This document shows positions 1 through 11,233 of a stretch of DNA of 64,000 nucleotides, piece after piece. The first letter of the stretch is position 1, and each line of letters begins with the position of its first letter. The notes beneath the pieces were generated by a model. That model did no database searches. It was given only the letters and a program-made list of their open reading frames with translations, and had not been told where the DNA came from. Source of the DNA: Rotaria sp. Silwood1 (taxonomy: Eukaryota > Rotifera > Eurotatoria > Philodinida > Philodinidae); contig CAJNOP010000386.1 of the NCBI GenBank assembly GCA_905250075.1, positions 62,001-126,000 of the forward strand, in the 5' to 3' direction. The translations under genes were made by a program, and so were the position numbers.

Positions 1-746
1 AGAAGTTTGAATCCAGAATGGTGTGTGTGTGTGTAGGAGAAGATGTCGGTGAGTGAGTTCTCTTCAACTGATCAGGCGTGCACACTGAATATTTTCTATG
101 GTTTCACTGTTCTACAATGTTTATCTGGATAATCACCTTATTCAAAAAGCATTAGCTGTTCTTTGAAGATATAATGCATAATATACAAAATGAGAGCAAA
201 TAATAATCTTTCATTTTAACATCTTGAAGCTTTCGAAATTTTAGTAACATTTACTTTAGACATACACTTCACTTTCAATGTTGTATATGTCTGAATTATA
301 CTTATAAGTATAATAGCTCTGTTTAAACTAAAGAAGAGTAGTGAGAGTTTTTTTCTTCGGTCAATGTTACTTAGGCATTTATTTTTTGACATTTTCATCT
401 CAACATTTTTTTCATTCACATCTATTTTTTAGCATTTCCTTTTCAATATTGTTCCACCAGATCTGTTTTACTGATAATTGTTTCAATCAAATTACATTTC
501 TTCGATTACAACAATGCGACGATATCTGATTCGAATTGTGGTAGCACTGTAAGCAATTATGTCATGATTATTCAATGATGTTATACACATTTATTTTTAG
601 ATATGTGATCCATATTGTCACTGGTATGAGAAACTCATTTTATTATTTAGACATATATTCAAGTCATTTTTGTTAACTCTGTTAATTCTTGATTTTCCAA
701 AGAATATTTGATAATTTAATCTATTTTTTCATGAATTTCGTTACAG
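1..746. other. AT-rich stretch, no gene recognised
   Basis: I see no convincing coding exon. A short (GT)n tract lies at 25-36. The right end is a polypyrimidine run ending in TTACAG, the 3' splice acceptor for the decayed exon that follows. An upstream exon of that gene may lie here or beyond the left edge. Confidence 0.4.
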
Positions 747-1067
747 GTCAAGGCATAGTCAATACACAAGCTACTAGTTGTGGATGTTGTCCATCACCAT
801 ACTGTCAAATGAAAGCAAAGCCATGTTCATTGAACTTAGACTGTGAATGCTTGCTGATGACAATGACTGGAAGAGGAATGTGTGCTGATACAGTTGTATC
901 ATGTACAGATTGACTTCCATGTGGAAATGATAATAAGACATGCTCGACACCTAATACTATATGTGTCAATAATACTCGATGCAACATTCCTGTTTGTTAT
1001 CCAATAGAACGTGCCTCTTCCCAACGATGTCCACTATTAACTTCGACAAATTTAACAAATAGTCCAC
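747..1067 (+). pseudogene. Cys-rich extracellular-type exon with in-frame TGA
   Basis: One exon is bounded by an acceptor (TTACAG, ends 746) and a donor (GTAAGT at 1068). It is 321 bp and symmetric phase 1-1. It encodes about 107 residues rich in Cys, beginning near TSCGCCPSPYCQ and continuing past an in-frame TGA at 911-913 with LPCGNDNKTCSTPNTICVNN in the same frame. Coding character (Cys spacing, N-glycosylation sequons) persists on both sides of the stop, which looks like a single CGA-to-TGA type change. The style matches extracellular regions of bdelloid surface proteins, but I assign no function. It is probably a recently decayed gene whose downstream part may be the kelch fragment at about 2.2 kb. 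A polymorphism or assembly error is the alternative. Confidence 0.55.
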
Positions 1068-2183
1068 GTAAGTTTTTTCGACTTCGATGTTCACGAAAGC
1101 TATTATTTGAATTACATTAACAACAATGAAGATATCGCTCAAACTAACTAGAGAAATATCAGTAGTAACTAGTAACTTCTTCAAAACGAGCGATTTTTTT
1201 TTATTATAAGAAAAAAAGAAGGAAAGAAATAATGACTTGCGTATTACTTAAACATCAATCGCATCTATATAATATTATTTACGGTGAATAAATGAAAAAA
1301 CTAATAAAGAGGATAAGGCGAATAGGATATGATGACTATCACAACACTTTGTCACGTATAACTTCTCCGATAAATTTATATCGATCAAGACCACAACATT
1401 AATGATTCGCTTCATTTTCAGAAAAAACGAAAAGATGATTATTTTTAAAGCTCTGAATATTCTAATCGCCAGCATAGAATTTATTAAATTGAATTTTTTG
1501 TATTTAGAGGTGACAAAAAAATCAAAAAAATGAATGTTAACCATCGATTTTTAAAAATCAAGACAATCAATTTCATGACTTTTATCCAAAAAAAAACCTG
1601 AATTCAGCTGTTTTCTATTTGGCAGACTTCGAATAACTCTATCATGAAACCAAGCAAGTTTGAAACCTTAGTCATAAGAGGAAGTGCAACTGCTAAAAAT
1701 TCTAGTAGCCACTAAATATCAAAAAGCATCACGATCATGTTACTTATTCTAAATTATATATTCGATAAAATTCTGAAAACTGTAGCTCTTGTTGGCGAAG
1801 ACATATATAAATAATGTCTCTAGATATCAGCGTCATAGAATAAGCGAACGTTGTAAAACTGGATTTCGAATTTAGCGGAAGATGTTTTGATAACACAAGA
1901 AATTCCTTGTATACGTATAAATTTGTTATCGATATCCTATAAAACTACTCCCTATTTAATTAATAAGATAATATTCGCATCAGAAATGTTCTATCGAGCA
2001 TCCCTCTCTTGTCCAAGATTATACTTTCTTTCAGTACCTCATATGTGTGGAAATCTGACGAGAGCTAAATATCATTGTAAACAAAGAGGTATTTCCTACA
2101 AAAATGATATACAATGTCCATACGCAAATTCAAAGCTCACTGTATTGAAGTAATCCTTTCTAGAGTGGTCGAATACTAGCAGC
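1068..2183. other. Stretch between decayed exons, no gene
   Basis: AT-rich sequence containing only short chance ORFs. It may be the remnant intron between the Cys-rich exon and the kelch fragment. Confidence 0.4.
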
Positions 2184-2438
2184 ATACTTGCAGTATGGTC
2201 TTATCACACTGCATCAACATTAAGCAGTGGAAAAGTGTTAGTTGCTGGTGGATTCGACTTTAGTGGCTATTTGAATAGTGCAGAGCTGTACGATCCAACA
2301 ACTGGACTTTGGACACAGACTGGCAACATGACTACTGCACGGGTCTATCACACAGCATCGATACTTAGTAATGAAAAAGTCTTAGTTGCTGGTGGAGTTG
2401 GCAATATTTATGATTCTAGTGCAGAAATATATGGATGA
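2184..2438 (+). pseudogene. Kelch-repeat fragment
   Basis: The reading frame from about 2184 to the TGA at 2436-2438 encodes one complete kelch blade and part of the next: [18 protein letters not shown], then [20 protein letters not shown], then [16 protein letters not shown]. The GG doublet, the AELYDP(T)TGxW core and the RxYHTAS strand are diagnostic of kelch motifs. A kelch propeller needs four to seven blades; here fewer than two remain, no start codon is available, and the frame stops within the next blade (AEIYG then stop). I read it as the decayed tail of the gene whose Cys-rich exon lies at 747-1067. A surviving small exon of a longer gene is possible but less likely. Confidence 0.65.
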
Positions 2439-4038
2439 TCATTATTAGACTGGACTATTACGTATGAGACTCAAACTTGAACTTCTAAATCATATTCTAC
2501 TATTTACTCTTCAATTACCTAAGCAGACAAATAAGGATTATAAGAATATTTAAACGTGTGTTTTGTTTCTATTGATATTCTAAGCGAATTTTTCATAGTT
2601 TTTTAAATAGTATACGTCGATTATAATGATTAAAATTTTAGTTCTAGTATCACTTTTGTCTTTTTCGGATTCATCTAATGTTTTCTCTCTTTTTTCTTTC
2701 TTGGAAACAAGTATATCTTTTTTCGATGATTAACTTGTAGATAGTGGCATAATTCTAACTATACACTATTATAACAATTTAAGATAGACAAGTGAAAATT
2801 TTACCATTTCTTTCGCAACTTACGTACACACGCACTTCCTCGCATATTACTTTATCCGTTTTCTCATTCGCTGTCCTTCTTGTATCTGAATTAATCGAGC
2901 AGAACGAAAAAGAAAACTACTTTCTTGATTATTATTCTTCGTATACTCGCTTATTCTTTTGTGAAACTCACATATATTCTCGAAGAATATAGTGAGTGTA
3001 GATTTTCAGTTGAACTTTTTTGGCTACTCACTCCCTTGCCCCATCCGATCACAGATATTTAACACTTCCACAAAAAAAAGGAAAATTTTCTGCTTAAAGT
3101 ATAGAAATAAAGGGGACAGCATTTACTAACGATCAATTATCATTAGAAAGAACTATTGCCTTTTAGAGAATTAAAATATTGTATATTTTGTCATTAATAT
3201 AATGAAGCTAAAGATTATATGTGGGCTTCATCTTTCAGCTCCAAAGAGGCTGCACTAATAAGCTTTTGTTTTACATGTTCAATTGTATTCTATCGTGCTT
3301 GTTGAAAATTGGAAATATTCAGTGAGAAAAGAATACTTTTTACTACTAACTTTTTTCGAGCTCCATTCTTTCAATGGATAACTGTCATTGGGTTGTCGAA
3401 TAAGATATCATTGATCAACAATTTTTTTTATGAAGAATTATCTAGAAAGTATATATTTAATCATCGAATTTAATTTTTGCGAACCAGTATCACGCAGTGC
3501 TTTTCACTGATTTTATAGAAGACACAACTATCAAATATTCGATGAATGATAATCGGAACGATGGCAATGAGGAATGTGTAGATGAAGGTGACTATAAAGC
3601 AAAAGTGAGCGTGTGCATGTATGTGAATTTTGGTGTATGGTTGTGAGAAAATAGAAGACTGATACCTACATTCAAACAAACTGTGAGTTCTACTTGATAT
3701 GTGCAGAAACAAAACACGTTAAAACAAGCAGAGATATCTCAGTTATATTATTTTTATTTTTATTAAAAAAAAAGACTCAAAAATTGAAAATGATCAAGCA
3801 TCAAACTTTTAGGGAGTCAAAACTTGTCACCACATGTGTTTTCTCTTCATTGATAAACTGAATAAAAAACAGTATGGAATATACTGTACGGTAATCATTT
3901 AGAACATCTCAAAGCTCAAGATATTAAAACATTACGTAAATCTTACGTGATGCTGGCACATTTGTGACATGTTCCCACAGAGACATAAATTATGAGTATT
4001 CATGGTTCATATTTCATATTTAATGATAAGACCTAAGC
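2439..4038. other. AT-rich stretch, no gene recognised
   Basis: No splice-consistent or family-recognisable coding sequence on either strand. Short ORFs have no recognisable domain. Confidence 0.4.
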
Positions 4039-4482
4039 TTGAAGCACTCAGAAAGTTATGAAGACAAGATGATGAATCCTTTTCTTATGTTACTATGTAT
4101 CCTCTTTATAGTATATCTATATGATATAGATAAGAGCAGCTACCACTTTCAGATACATCAAGCACTTAAAGATCCAACCATTCTTAACTTTGATAGTTAC
4201 AGTTATATGCCTGCTTTAGAGAAATGTGTTAGTTATCGACAGCTCCTTGATGAAATTGTATCTCTAGCTAAAAGAAGCCATATACAACGAATCACTCAAA
4301 ATCCTGTTGTTTGCTTAAGATTTCAAGGGTGTGAATGGTGCTTGTCTTTATCGACATCCACACCCTATTTTCTTTTTCTTTTATTCTTCTGTTTTCACGA
4401 TGGTGATTTAGAATATCATTCAATTACAGAATTTGATTATATCAAAAACACTTCTTTATTTATTGCTTTTTTCCTTGCGTAA
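4039..4482 (+). CDS. Hypothetical ORF with N-terminal hydrophobic segment
   Basis: The frame is open from a TTG at 4039; the first ATG pair is at 4069-4074 (ATGATGAATCC). From there the protein starts with a hydrophobic segment (MMNPFLMLLCILFIVYLY), like a signal anchor, followed by about 80 polar residues with the stretch YMPALEKCVSYRQLLDEIVS. After residue ~100 the sequence becomes hydrophobic low complexity, so the true gene may end or splice near 4326. That point coincides with a short GGGTGTG...CACACCC palindrome (4327-4365). I recognise no family. It may be a type II membrane protein fragment, interrupted by the palindrome, or a chance ORF. Confidence 0.25.
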   Translation: MKHSESYEDKMMNPFLMLLCILFIVYLYDIDKSSYHFQIHQALKDPTILNFDSYSYMPALEKCVSYRQLLDEIVSLAKRSHIQRITQNPVVCLRFQGCEWCLSLSTSTPYFLFLLFFCFHDGDLEYHSITEFDYIKNTSLFIAFFLA

Positions 4483-5223
4483 GAGTATTGAAATATGAGC
4501 TGATTTTATTTATAGAAAACATCTTGATTTTTTTGGCGATTTGTTTTTATGTATTGACTAAGTTTGACGTCATATATCTATATTATTTGCAAAGTCATAA
4601 TATTTGATTGTTTACGTAAGTTAAAATAAAAATGTTCTGATAAATGATATAAATATATTTGAACTGTACTATTGCATTTAGATGAATGAAATAATTTTAC
4701 ATTTGTTGATCAATTTAAAACAGTTTACAATTCTGTTTTAGATTTGACGATTATTTACTTTAATTGGTTAAAATAAATCATCAAACATTGAATAAAATAT
4801 GCTTTTGCAATCGTTGGGAATTTAATAAAACTTAATGATATTTTTCGTTTAAATACTATTTCATGAAAACCTTGGCGTTAATTTCAGCAAAAACAACGTT
4901 AAATATTTTTTATTTTTACATGATTAGGGTGTCTTTAAAATACAATTCAGACATTGATTTTTCTCTTTTCTTCTGTTTCATTCTATGGCGTTGGTCTATT
5001 TCAAAACATAGAGAATCGTTTATATTGATCAATTTAGGACACTTCTGCTTGTTGATAGGCCAAAAATAAACTAGTAAATGAGTGTAAAATGCATGATTGG
5101 GTAAGATTCTTCTATTCACCTTTTTTTTCTTACAGCAATCAATTACACACTTATTATATACAGGACCCAATATTTTAAACGTATACCTCGTTCTTTTTAT
5201 TAAATACATACTACCTTGCGCAC
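4483..5223. other. Region upstream of cupredoxin gene, no gene recognised
   Basis: AT-rich. Overlapping ORFs on both strands between 4863 and 5426 are low-complexity Phe/Tyr/Ile-rich readings and overlap the N-terminus of the cupredoxin in other frames, so I treat them as shadows. The promoter of the 5224 gene should lie here. Confidence 0.4.
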
Positions 5224-5760
5224 ATGGCTCGTTTATCAAACTTATTATTTATTTTATTGATTGCTGTATCGTTACTTTATGTTTCAGCCAACGTTGTTAT
5301 ATATACTGTCACTTTTGTTTCATGTGTTCAAAATTCAACTTGCCCTCAAGGAAATCCAACTTTCTTCAATCAGACTTTTTCTTTAAATGGTACTCTCAGT
5401 CCAAATCTAACTTTAAACGTTGGTGATCAATTAATATTCAATTTGGCAACAAATGTTCCAATTCATCCGTTAACAATCTGTCAAAACAGTTCCATACCTA
5501 AATTTTGTCAAGGAAGTGATACCACTAATCAACTTAGTACTCCAATTACTCAAGCAGGTACTAATGCTGCTGCTACTTTCATGAATGCTGGTATTTATTA
5601 TTATGGATGCAAAAATCATCCTGGAATGGGTGCTATAATTAGTATTGTTCAAACAACTACTTCTACACTACCACCTGGCGGTCCTGGTACTAGACATAAA
5701 TGTTCTGGATACCTCTTGCTCATCACTATTATCACTTTAATCGCAACTATTTTCATCTAA
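5224..5760 (+). CDS. Secreted cupredoxin (type 1 copper), probably GPI-anchored
   Basis: Intronless 178-aa protein. Residues 1-22 form a signal peptide (ARLSNLLFILLIAVSLLYVSA). A plastocyanin/azurin-type cupredoxin domain spans about 24-143. Visible type 1 copper ligands are His81 (in IHPLTIC), Cys129, His132 and Met135 (YYGCKNHPGMGA). The C-x2-H-x2-M loop spacing is that of amicyanin, shorter than the plastocyanin loop. Cys34/Cys40 and Cys86/Cys95 could form disulfides. A Thr/Pro/Gly linker (144-158) leads to a hydrophobic tail (161-178) with no cytoplasmic residues after it, as in GPI-anchored proteins. Role inferred: electron transfer or copper handling at the cell surface. ATG 5224 gives a clean signal peptide, and an AATAAA lies 75 bp after the stop. 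Small single-domain cupredoxins of this type are common in bacteria and plants and unusual in animals, so horizontal acquisition is possible. Confidence 0.85.
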   Translation: MARLSNLLFILLIAVSLLYVSANVVIYTVTFVSCVQNSTCPQGNPTFFNQTFSLNGTLSPNLTLNVGDQLIFNLATNVPIHPLTICQNSSIPKFCQGSDTTNQLSTPITQAGTNAAATFMNAGIYYYGCKNHPGMGAIISIVQTTTSTLPPGGPGTRHKCSGYLLLITIITLIATIFI

Positions 5761-5834
5761 AATCGATGCATTTCTCATTCACTTTGAATTTCTGTGCTTA
5801 ATATGCTGTGATTCTCGCTTTTCTTTTTTTTTTC

Positions 5835-5840
5835 AATAAA
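5835..5840 (+). promoter_or_regulatory. Polyadenylation signal of cupredoxin gene
   Basis: Canonical AATAAA 75 bp downstream of the TAA stop, preceded by a T-rich tract. Confidence 0.6.
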
Positions 5841-5939
5841 GTACATATTTTATTTGCATAATGAAATCATAGTTGAGGCACCAAGAATTAGTTGAGCGAG
5901 ATGGAAGAGGTGAAAATTGTTTCCATATCTACTCTCACA

Positions 5940-6535
5940 CAGTGACGCAGCCAGGATTTTTCGGTATGCTGGATCTCAGCTTCAGAGCATAGGACCTAGA
6001 TGAAACTTATGGAGGATGATATTGGACTCCAATAATGAGTCTTTATGAAAAAACTTTTTGCAATTGAAGTTTGTGAAAAAAAAATATTTTTTGGTTTTTA
6101 TAATATTACGTTTTTTAAAGTTTTTTCGTAATCTATATCGAATTTCATCGATAGATTTAAAACTTCTTTAACAAAAAAATGCATCCGTTCAGAAGTTGTA
6201 ACGTTTTGAATTTTTGTAAAATGTTGCAAAAATTTTTGGAAATATTCGGAACGCTATGACTTCTGAACGGATGCATTTTTTTTATGAAATTTTAAATCTA
6301 TCGATGAAATTCGATGTAGATTATGAAAAAACTTTAAAAAACGGAATATTACAAAAACTAAAAAAAATTTGTGGAGGATCAAAAAAATATTTTTTTTTTT
6401 CGCAAACTTCAATCACAAAAATTTTTTCATAAAGACTCATTATTGGATTCCAATATCGTCCTCCATAAGTTTCACTTAGGTCTCATGCTCTGAAGTTGAG
6501 CCTCAGCTTACCGAAAATTTCCGACTGCGTCACTG
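5940..6535. mobile_element. Foldback MITE with CAGTGACGCAG termini (596 bp)
   Basis: The two halves are imperfect reverse complements over almost the full length. The termini read CAGTGACGCAG at 5940 and CTGCGTCACTG ending at 6535. Matching inner blocks include the AAACTTATGGAGGATGATATTGG region (about 6004-6030) against its complement at about 6448-6475, and GTAACGTTTTGAA near 6198 against the complement near 6250. No ORF is present. The flanks (CTCTCACA left, CTTCACTC right) are not an exact target-site duplication. The terminus resembles those of the elements at 31895 and 34750. Confidence 0.8.
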
Positions 6536-8386
6536 CTTCACTCCCTCTGTCTTTACTTACAAACAATTGGTATTTATATCAGATGTTAGAAGAAAGGTGA
6601 AATTTATCAAAATAGATAATGTAATACAATTGGAAAAACACATGAATGATCATATTAGGGTGTGAGTATGAGTCTTCTTTTTCTCAGCATTTCACACGCA
6701 CACCCACATCTCATTATGAGCTTTTTTAATTCCTATGAGATTACTCTTGTTTATTGATAAATAACTTATTTTATAAGACACTAAGAAATTTGATATAATT
6801 CAAAAAAAAACAATAGAATACATCGTTGCAAATCGTAACAAATGTAAGTTTTAAAAGAAAAATAAAATTTTTAATCTATGTAAGGTTAACTGTAGCTTAT
6901 GGAGGCATGAATTTTTATTCCTTAAAGATTTTCGATCGATGAACAATTAGTAGATGACGTCCATTGTTAATAATAAAAAAGGGTTACTCTCAACTTGACT
7001 TTAGTTTGAAAGAATGTTATTCGAAGTAAATTCTTATTTTGCAAGCTTAAGTTAAGCAGTATGATTTGAATAAAACAATTAATCAATTTCAAACAAAGTG
7101 TATCGATGTAGTCGTTCGATAATCGACTTTATCATTTAAAAACAACAAGAAGTTTTAATTAAATTGATTAGGCAAAAGAACAAAATCAAAGAGAATTTTA
7201 TCGGTACTACATAGAGATCTTTGTCAGTTGCAACTATAATCGTAAATAAAATCAAATTTTATTATTTAAAATGAATTAATTATATTAATTTAAAAATGCA
7301 TTTAATATTCAAATTAGCGAACTTCAAAATTATAAAAAAAGAAACATATTAATTTATTTAAGAAAATGAATTACTGTAACATTTTATGTTTCAATGGTTA
7401 CAGAAAGCATTTAAGATATTGAAAAAAATTGTCAAAATTTTTGAAAATGTGCATCGACTATATTAATAGAAACAGAGCAAGTTGAATTGATAGATAACTT
7501 ATGAAAATATTTTAGATAGTTTTCTTTTTCCCTATGACGTAAATTCAATTACCAACACTCCAATCAGCTTTTATAAAATTTGATGAGTTTCTTTTTTAAA
7601 AAACGAATCCTCATCCTTAACAATTATGACAAGAAGTAAATGGTTTTAAGAGAAAAGAGATACAGATGGTAACATTTCCAAGCATATAAGCACCGAAATA
7701 TAATTATGTAAAACGGGAATATGTAAATATTCTTATATATTCACTTAACAAAAGTACATGTGTCATCCTATTCATCGATTAGTAATAACATTACTGATTC
7801 ATTACAGTATTATCAGCAATTTTCGAAGCATTTTTCTAAATATTATCGTAGCAATGATAAGTATTCAACCACAATGTGCATCTCTGACAGATAACATACA
7901 AATCTGTTGTTTCGAATAAACTTTCCGTCTGAATGATCAATACAAAGATTATTATCAGTATCTTAACAAGATGGTTCTTGATGATGATCGCATTGCAAAA
8001 AAAATAAAAAACGATATCATATATCATTATCATCATCATCAGAGAACATTGTTTTTTTTTGTCTTAAAAGTCTTTCCTATAATTTTATTGATTGATAATG
8101 TCAAGTTAAATATTATAGATCATCAAATCACGGTTATGAACGTCAATTAAATACTTGTGTAAATATAAAATGATGTAGATTTTCGAGAAATGATCAATAA
8201 CGTCAATAAGTACAGATAAAAAACATAAATATTTACTTGAAAATATTCAATACTTTTAATATTTCAAATTATGTCTTCATTTGACTATGTTCATGACAGA
8301 ATAATCTTCATGATACAATAGGAAGTGATACTAGAACTTCTTGTCACTTGTGCAATCTGAGTTGCTGTTAAATACTTACCGAAGAG
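6536..8386. other. AT-rich intergenic region, no gene recognised
   Basis: No exon with codon character. A GGGTGTG...CACACCC palindrome occurs at 6658-6705 (see findings). Confidence 0.4.
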
Positions 8387-8692
8387 TAGACTTCTGCAAA
8401 ATGGTCACGGTCACGGTCTCTCGTGACCGTGATCGTATCTTATTGGTGAAGAATTTTAATGTTAAAAATCTGATTTTTGTGAAAAAAATCAAGATTTTAA
8501 TTGATTTGTGGGTTTTCTTTGTTTTACTACAGAAGAAATCTACGAAATCAATTTAAATCTTGATTTTTTAGCACAAAAATTGAGCTAGTAATCCAAAATC
8601 TCCGTGACCGTGACTAATTTCGAAAAATCACGTGACTATGAACGTGACCGTGACGTGACGTGACTGAAAAATCGTGGTCACGCAGAAGTCTA
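8387..8692. mobile_element. hAT-like MITE, 306 bp, with 8-bp target duplication
   Basis: Perfect 11-bp terminal inverted repeats TAGACTTCTGC (8387) and GCAGAAGTCTA (ending 8692), flanked by exact 8-bp direct repeats CCGAAGAG (8379-8386 and 8693-8700). Eight-base duplications with a TA-initial terminus are typical of the hAT superfamily. Subterminal repeats of GTCACGGTCACG type in opposite orientation lie at about 8403-8436 and 8600-8680 and could be transposase-binding arrays or hairpin arms. No coding capacity. Confidence 0.85.
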
Positions 8693-8700
8693 CCGAAGAG

Positions 8701-9364
8701 TTCTCTGTACGCCAAGAAGAAAATCGTCATTGACGAAGAAAGTTAATCTTACTTACCATGTTTTGTCAAATCTCTTAGCTCTACTATAATTGTAAGATAT
8801 TTCTCAGGTCAACTTTGCTCTTTGAAACGAGAAACCTATAGAATTTCTACGAAGAATTGTCGTTATTCTGTATTGAAAATTTTTTTATAATAATGCTTCA
8901 AACAAATCTGATTAATAATAGATATATAGTATTTCCTTCTACAATCAACTAATATACGTTTATTTTTACTAAACATTTGAGTTATGCACTATGAAATTTA
9001 AAGATAAATTCAAAAAGGATATGCAAAAAATTGAAATTCGCTTTCTTTTTATTGGTTAGCATAGTTCTAATACGAACAAAATCTTGTATAATTCAAATTT
9101 TTCATCAGATATTGAATTGATTATATTTTTACTGTTTTTTTTTAATACAAACTTTATGAAAGTTATCATATAATATAATTTTTAAGATTTAAAGATTGAT
9201 CTTATGTACTGAATAAATTGTACTTAAATAAATGCTTTTTTCTTTTTCTTTTTCTTTTTCTCTTTTTTTTTTGTTTTTCTTTTCGTTCTTCGTTTTCTTT
9301 TCATATTCTTTTCATTTATAATTCATTTTATTTCTTCGTCAGACAGTTGACTACATTACGAACG
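8701..9364. other. Upstream region of EI24-like gene, no gene
   Basis: AT-rich, with a long pyrimidine tract (9235-9345) ending in AG just before the next gene. That could be the 5' UTR or a splice-leader acceptor. Confidence 0.4.
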
Positions 9365-10581
9365 ATGACGTCATGTGACACATTATCACCAGGCAAGTTT
9401 GCTAAACATGTTGTCTATCAAATATGTCTCGGTTTTTCATGTGCTATACGAGGTTTTATTCTTTCATGGAATAATGCTTGTAAGTAATAATTTATTGTTT
9501 TTATAAATACAAAAATTTAAATATAATAAATTTTAGATGTATGGCAAACACAAAAACGTTCACTTGTATCACTTATTGTGTGTACAATTATTATTTATAC
9601 TATACTTGTTATTACATTTCTACCATTTCGTTTAATTGTTTGGCTTATTTCATTTGCTTATAAATTTGCACCATCAGTAATTGAATGGTTCGAACATGTT
9701 TCATCAGCACGAACACTTCTATTTAAACTTTTATCATTTATACCACTTCTTGCTGTATTTATTATGAATAATTTATTAGGTATATTAAATACTTTTTAGT
9801 TTAGATATTCTTTTTCTTTTTGTTTTTAAAATACAATTACTAACTATATTCTTTTTTTTATTCAATAGGATATGATAAATTATTTTTTTCTGTACTTGGA
9901 TCTGTTAATCCATCATTAGCCGAACGTCTTAATTCACGTGCTCGACAATCATTTACAAGTTCATTATATTTTTTTCTTCGTCGTACTCTATTAATTTTTT
10001 TAACTGTAACATGTATTCATTTTCTTCGTTCAATACCATATTTAGGTGAACTTATACCAGCTCTTTGGATATTAAAATATGCACGTTATACAATAACAAA
10101 TACAAAACATGTTTATTTACGTACAATATTTTTTATTTTACTTATTCTATTAACAATTTTTAAATCATTACAATCATATACAATATCAATATTACATTTA
10201 CAAATGGCAAGTACAGCATTAGCACGTGAATTATTTGATACATATTTATCACGTATACATACACATACATTAAAAAATTATCATCCAATAAATATACAAA
10301 TATATCCATTACCATTAAATTATCAATTTTTAGGTTTTTTTCTTCCAAAAATTTTTCATCCATTATTTAATTGGAAAATGAATTCTAATAATGATATATC
10401 ATCTGATGAATTAATATTACCACATAGAAAAATAACACATTTTTTACGTGAAAATTATTTTCTTTTACTTGCATTTGCATTTCCATATATATTTGTTTTT
10501 TCAATACCATTATTAGGATTTTTTTGTGTAGGATTTGCACATGGTGCTGCTGCTTATACACTTGCTATTATTACACAATAA
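9365..10581 (+). CDS. Multipass membrane protein, EI24-like (tentative)
   Basis: Three exons, 9365-9479, 9537-9779 and 9869-10581, joined by two short GT/AG introns (57 and 89 bp), both phase 1. They give a 356-aa protein. Hydrophobic segments lie at about residues 45-75 (VSLIVCTIIIYTILVITFLP), 97-118, 143-160, 190-210, and a pair near the C-terminus (about 312-350) ending in GFAHGAAAYTLAII. Length and the spaced helical hairpins, with a conserved-looking ARELFDTYLSR loop, resemble the EI24/etoposide-induced 2.4 type of ER membrane protein, but I see no decisive motif and other multipass families remain possible. ATG 9365 is preferred because the in-frame upstream extension (from 9218) is pure Phe-rich pyrimidine tract. 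The protein uses strongly AT-ending codons, like the other conserved genes here. The downstream gene begins 73 bp after its stop. Confidence 0.7.
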
Positions 10582-10619
10582 ATAATAACACAAAAAAAAA
10601 AATTTTTATTTTATTTTTT

Positions 10620-10621
10620 AG
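10620..10621 (+). promoter_or_regulatory. Candidate trans-splice (SL) acceptor before MYCBP-like gene
   Basis: A poly-U-like tract (10602-10619) ends in TTTTTTAG 33 nt before the ATG. Only 73 bp separate this ATG from the preceding stop, too little for an upstream exon plus promoter. Bdelloids are known to trans-splice a leader, so this is inferred to be an SL acceptor of an operon-like pair. Confidence 0.35.
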
Positions 10622-10654
10622 ATAGACAAAAATCAAGACTATTTATATTCATTT

Positions 10655-10906
10655 ATGGATCGACAAGAATTTTTTCAATCATATATGGATCATTGGGGTA
10701 TAACAGATGTATTATTAGATTGTTATGTTGATTTATTAACTATGGAAATGATTGATGAAAATACTGATCATAATAATAAAATGACACCAATGGCTTTTTT
10801 TAAACAATTACTTTCTGAACATCATATTAAATGTAAAGAACAACAAGTATTTGAAGATGAAATTCGTCAATTAAAAGAAGAACTTAAACGAATAAGAAAT
10901 ACATAA
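10655..10906 (+). CDS. MYCBP (AMY-1)-like small coiled-coil protein
   Basis: Single-exon 83-aa protein. The N-terminal half (FFQSYMDHWGITDVLLDCYV) follows the pattern of the c-Myc-binding protein/AMY-1 family: FxxYLxxxGxxDxLxxxLVxLY, then a linker, then AxxFLKxxL (here MAFFKQLLSE). The C-terminal ~23 residues (QVFEDEIRQLKEELKRIRN) are a heptad-like coiled coil, as in that family, which is normally about 100 aa. In animals AMY-1 binds Myc and A-kinase anchor proteins; the role here is by family only. It lies 73 bp behind the EI24-like gene on the same strand. An AATAAA lies at 10988. Confidence 0.6.
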   Translation: MDRQEFFQSYMDHWGITDVLLDCYVDLLTMEMIDENTDHNNKMTPMAFFKQLLSEHHIKCKEQQVFEDEIRQLKEELKRIRNT

Positions 10907-10987
10907 TCTATTTTTCTTTTTTTTTAATATTATTATTATTATTATTATTTGTATATTATTTTGTTTATTTGTTTGTGATATGGAGAA

Positions 10988-10993
10988 AATAAA
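10988..10993 (+). promoter_or_regulatory. Polyadenylation signal of MYCBP-like gene
   Basis: AATAAA about 80 bp after the stop, following a (TAT)n tract. Confidence 0.5.
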
Positions 10994-11233
10994 GAGATAT
11001 TTGAAATAATAGTAAAAAAAAAGAAAAACAATTTTGATGAATCATAAAATCTATTCAAGAATATAATAACTAACTAACTAAAGCATAGATCATGTGCGAC
11101 ATCAATACAGTCAGAGAGGGAGATAAATAAATAGAACGAATCACAGAATATATTTTATTCGTTCATAGAATTCAACTAAGATTGGCAAGGACATATAAAC
11201 AACGATAATAGAAAAACAGTAGTAAATATAATA

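Noticed and set aside
25-36. GT dinucleotide run near the left edge as telomeric sequence
   Set aside because: A plain (GT)n microsatellite without the G-triplets expected of a TGTGGG-type telomere.
2184-2438. Functional kelch protein
   Set aside because: Fewer than two blades, no usable start, early stop.
4916-5426. ORFs of 107-109 aa on both strands around the cupredoxin start
   Set aside because: Low-complexity Phe/Tyr/Cys readings overlapping the signal peptide of the cupredoxin in other frames.
9218-9364. N-terminal extension of the EI24-like gene from 9218
   Set aside because: Phe-rich reading of a pyrimidine tract; more likely 5' UTR/splice-acceptor sequence, with the true start at ATG 9365.
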